From NCBI GenBank assembly GCA_019414645.1, contig DXLP01000032.1, positions 1-22,966 of the forward strand: 22,966 bases of DNA. Reading direction: 5' to 3'. The translations under genes and the position numbers were made by a program. Position 1 is the first letter of the stretch. Each line of letters begins with the position of its first letter. The notes below the pieces were generated by a model, which was not told the origin of the DNA, made no database searches, and saw only the letters and a program-made list of their open reading frames with translations. The DNA is from Collinsella sp. GTDB lineage: Bacteria; Actinomycetota; Coriobacteriia; Coriobacteriales; Coriobacteriaceae. Shown here piece by piece: positions 22,898 through 22,966 of the stretch.

Positions 22898-22966
22898 ACG
22901 TGTCTCCTATCGGTTTCGACCTAAAGCCCAGCGCAGATGCTCGGGCAATATAAACAAACGTCGTTA

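Overview
The window looks like a stretch of chromosome from a high-GC, Gram-positive gut actinobacterium of the Coriobacteriia. A Collinsella-like organism is my best guess. This rests on the base composition, strong AAGGAGG-type ribosome sites, an arginine cluster in the order argC-argJ-argB-argD, an ECF vitamin transporter behind an FMN riboswitch, and an amaP-DUF2273-asp23 envelope locus. The genus is an inference, since no 16S or other marker is present. All but one of the recognised genes lie on the minus strand. The exception is an M20 amidohydrolase at 14893-16356.

Layout from right to left, the main direction of transcription: yebC (22897-22091) ends in an intrinsic terminator. Next is the envelope-stress trio amaP, DUF2273 and asp23/gls24 (21924-20449), then a YitT-family membrane protein (20243-19221). 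A group of membrane proteins follows: a zinc-ribbon multi-pass protein with an Ala-Pro tail (19070-17757), a zinc-ribbon DUF4234 protein (17561-16953) and a DUF2752 protein (16939-16463). Two divergent hydrolases share a promoter region, an M20 peptidase/amidohydrolase (+) and a YtcJ-like amidohydrolase (-). A gene-poor stretch (12169-13086) is rich in palindromes. groES-groL follows and is bracketed by two long, nearly perfect inverted repeats.

Next comes an FMN-riboswitch-controlled riboflavin uptake operon (9766-5350): ribU, a fused two-domain ECF ATPase and ecfT, followed without a visible terminator by two tandem paralogous proteins of the FMN-binding split-barrel (pyridoxamine-phosphate-oxidase-like) superfamily. 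A 23-bp hairpin closes it. The last block is argC, argJ, argB, argD (5092-204) behind a palindromic TGCAT-type putative ArgR operator. ArgC, ArgJ, ArgB and ArgD together take glutamate to ornithine by the acetyl-recycling route. argF, argG and argH are not in the window.

The points most worth following up are the riboflavin operon that ties uptake to two probable flavoproteins, a possible Shine-Dalgarno-sequestering pairing in its riboswitch, and the large palindromes on both sides of groESL with a neighbouring inverted-repeat-bounded element. I see no CRISPR array, tRNA, rRNA, transposase or phage gene. Nothing here is clearly a new defence or mobile system.
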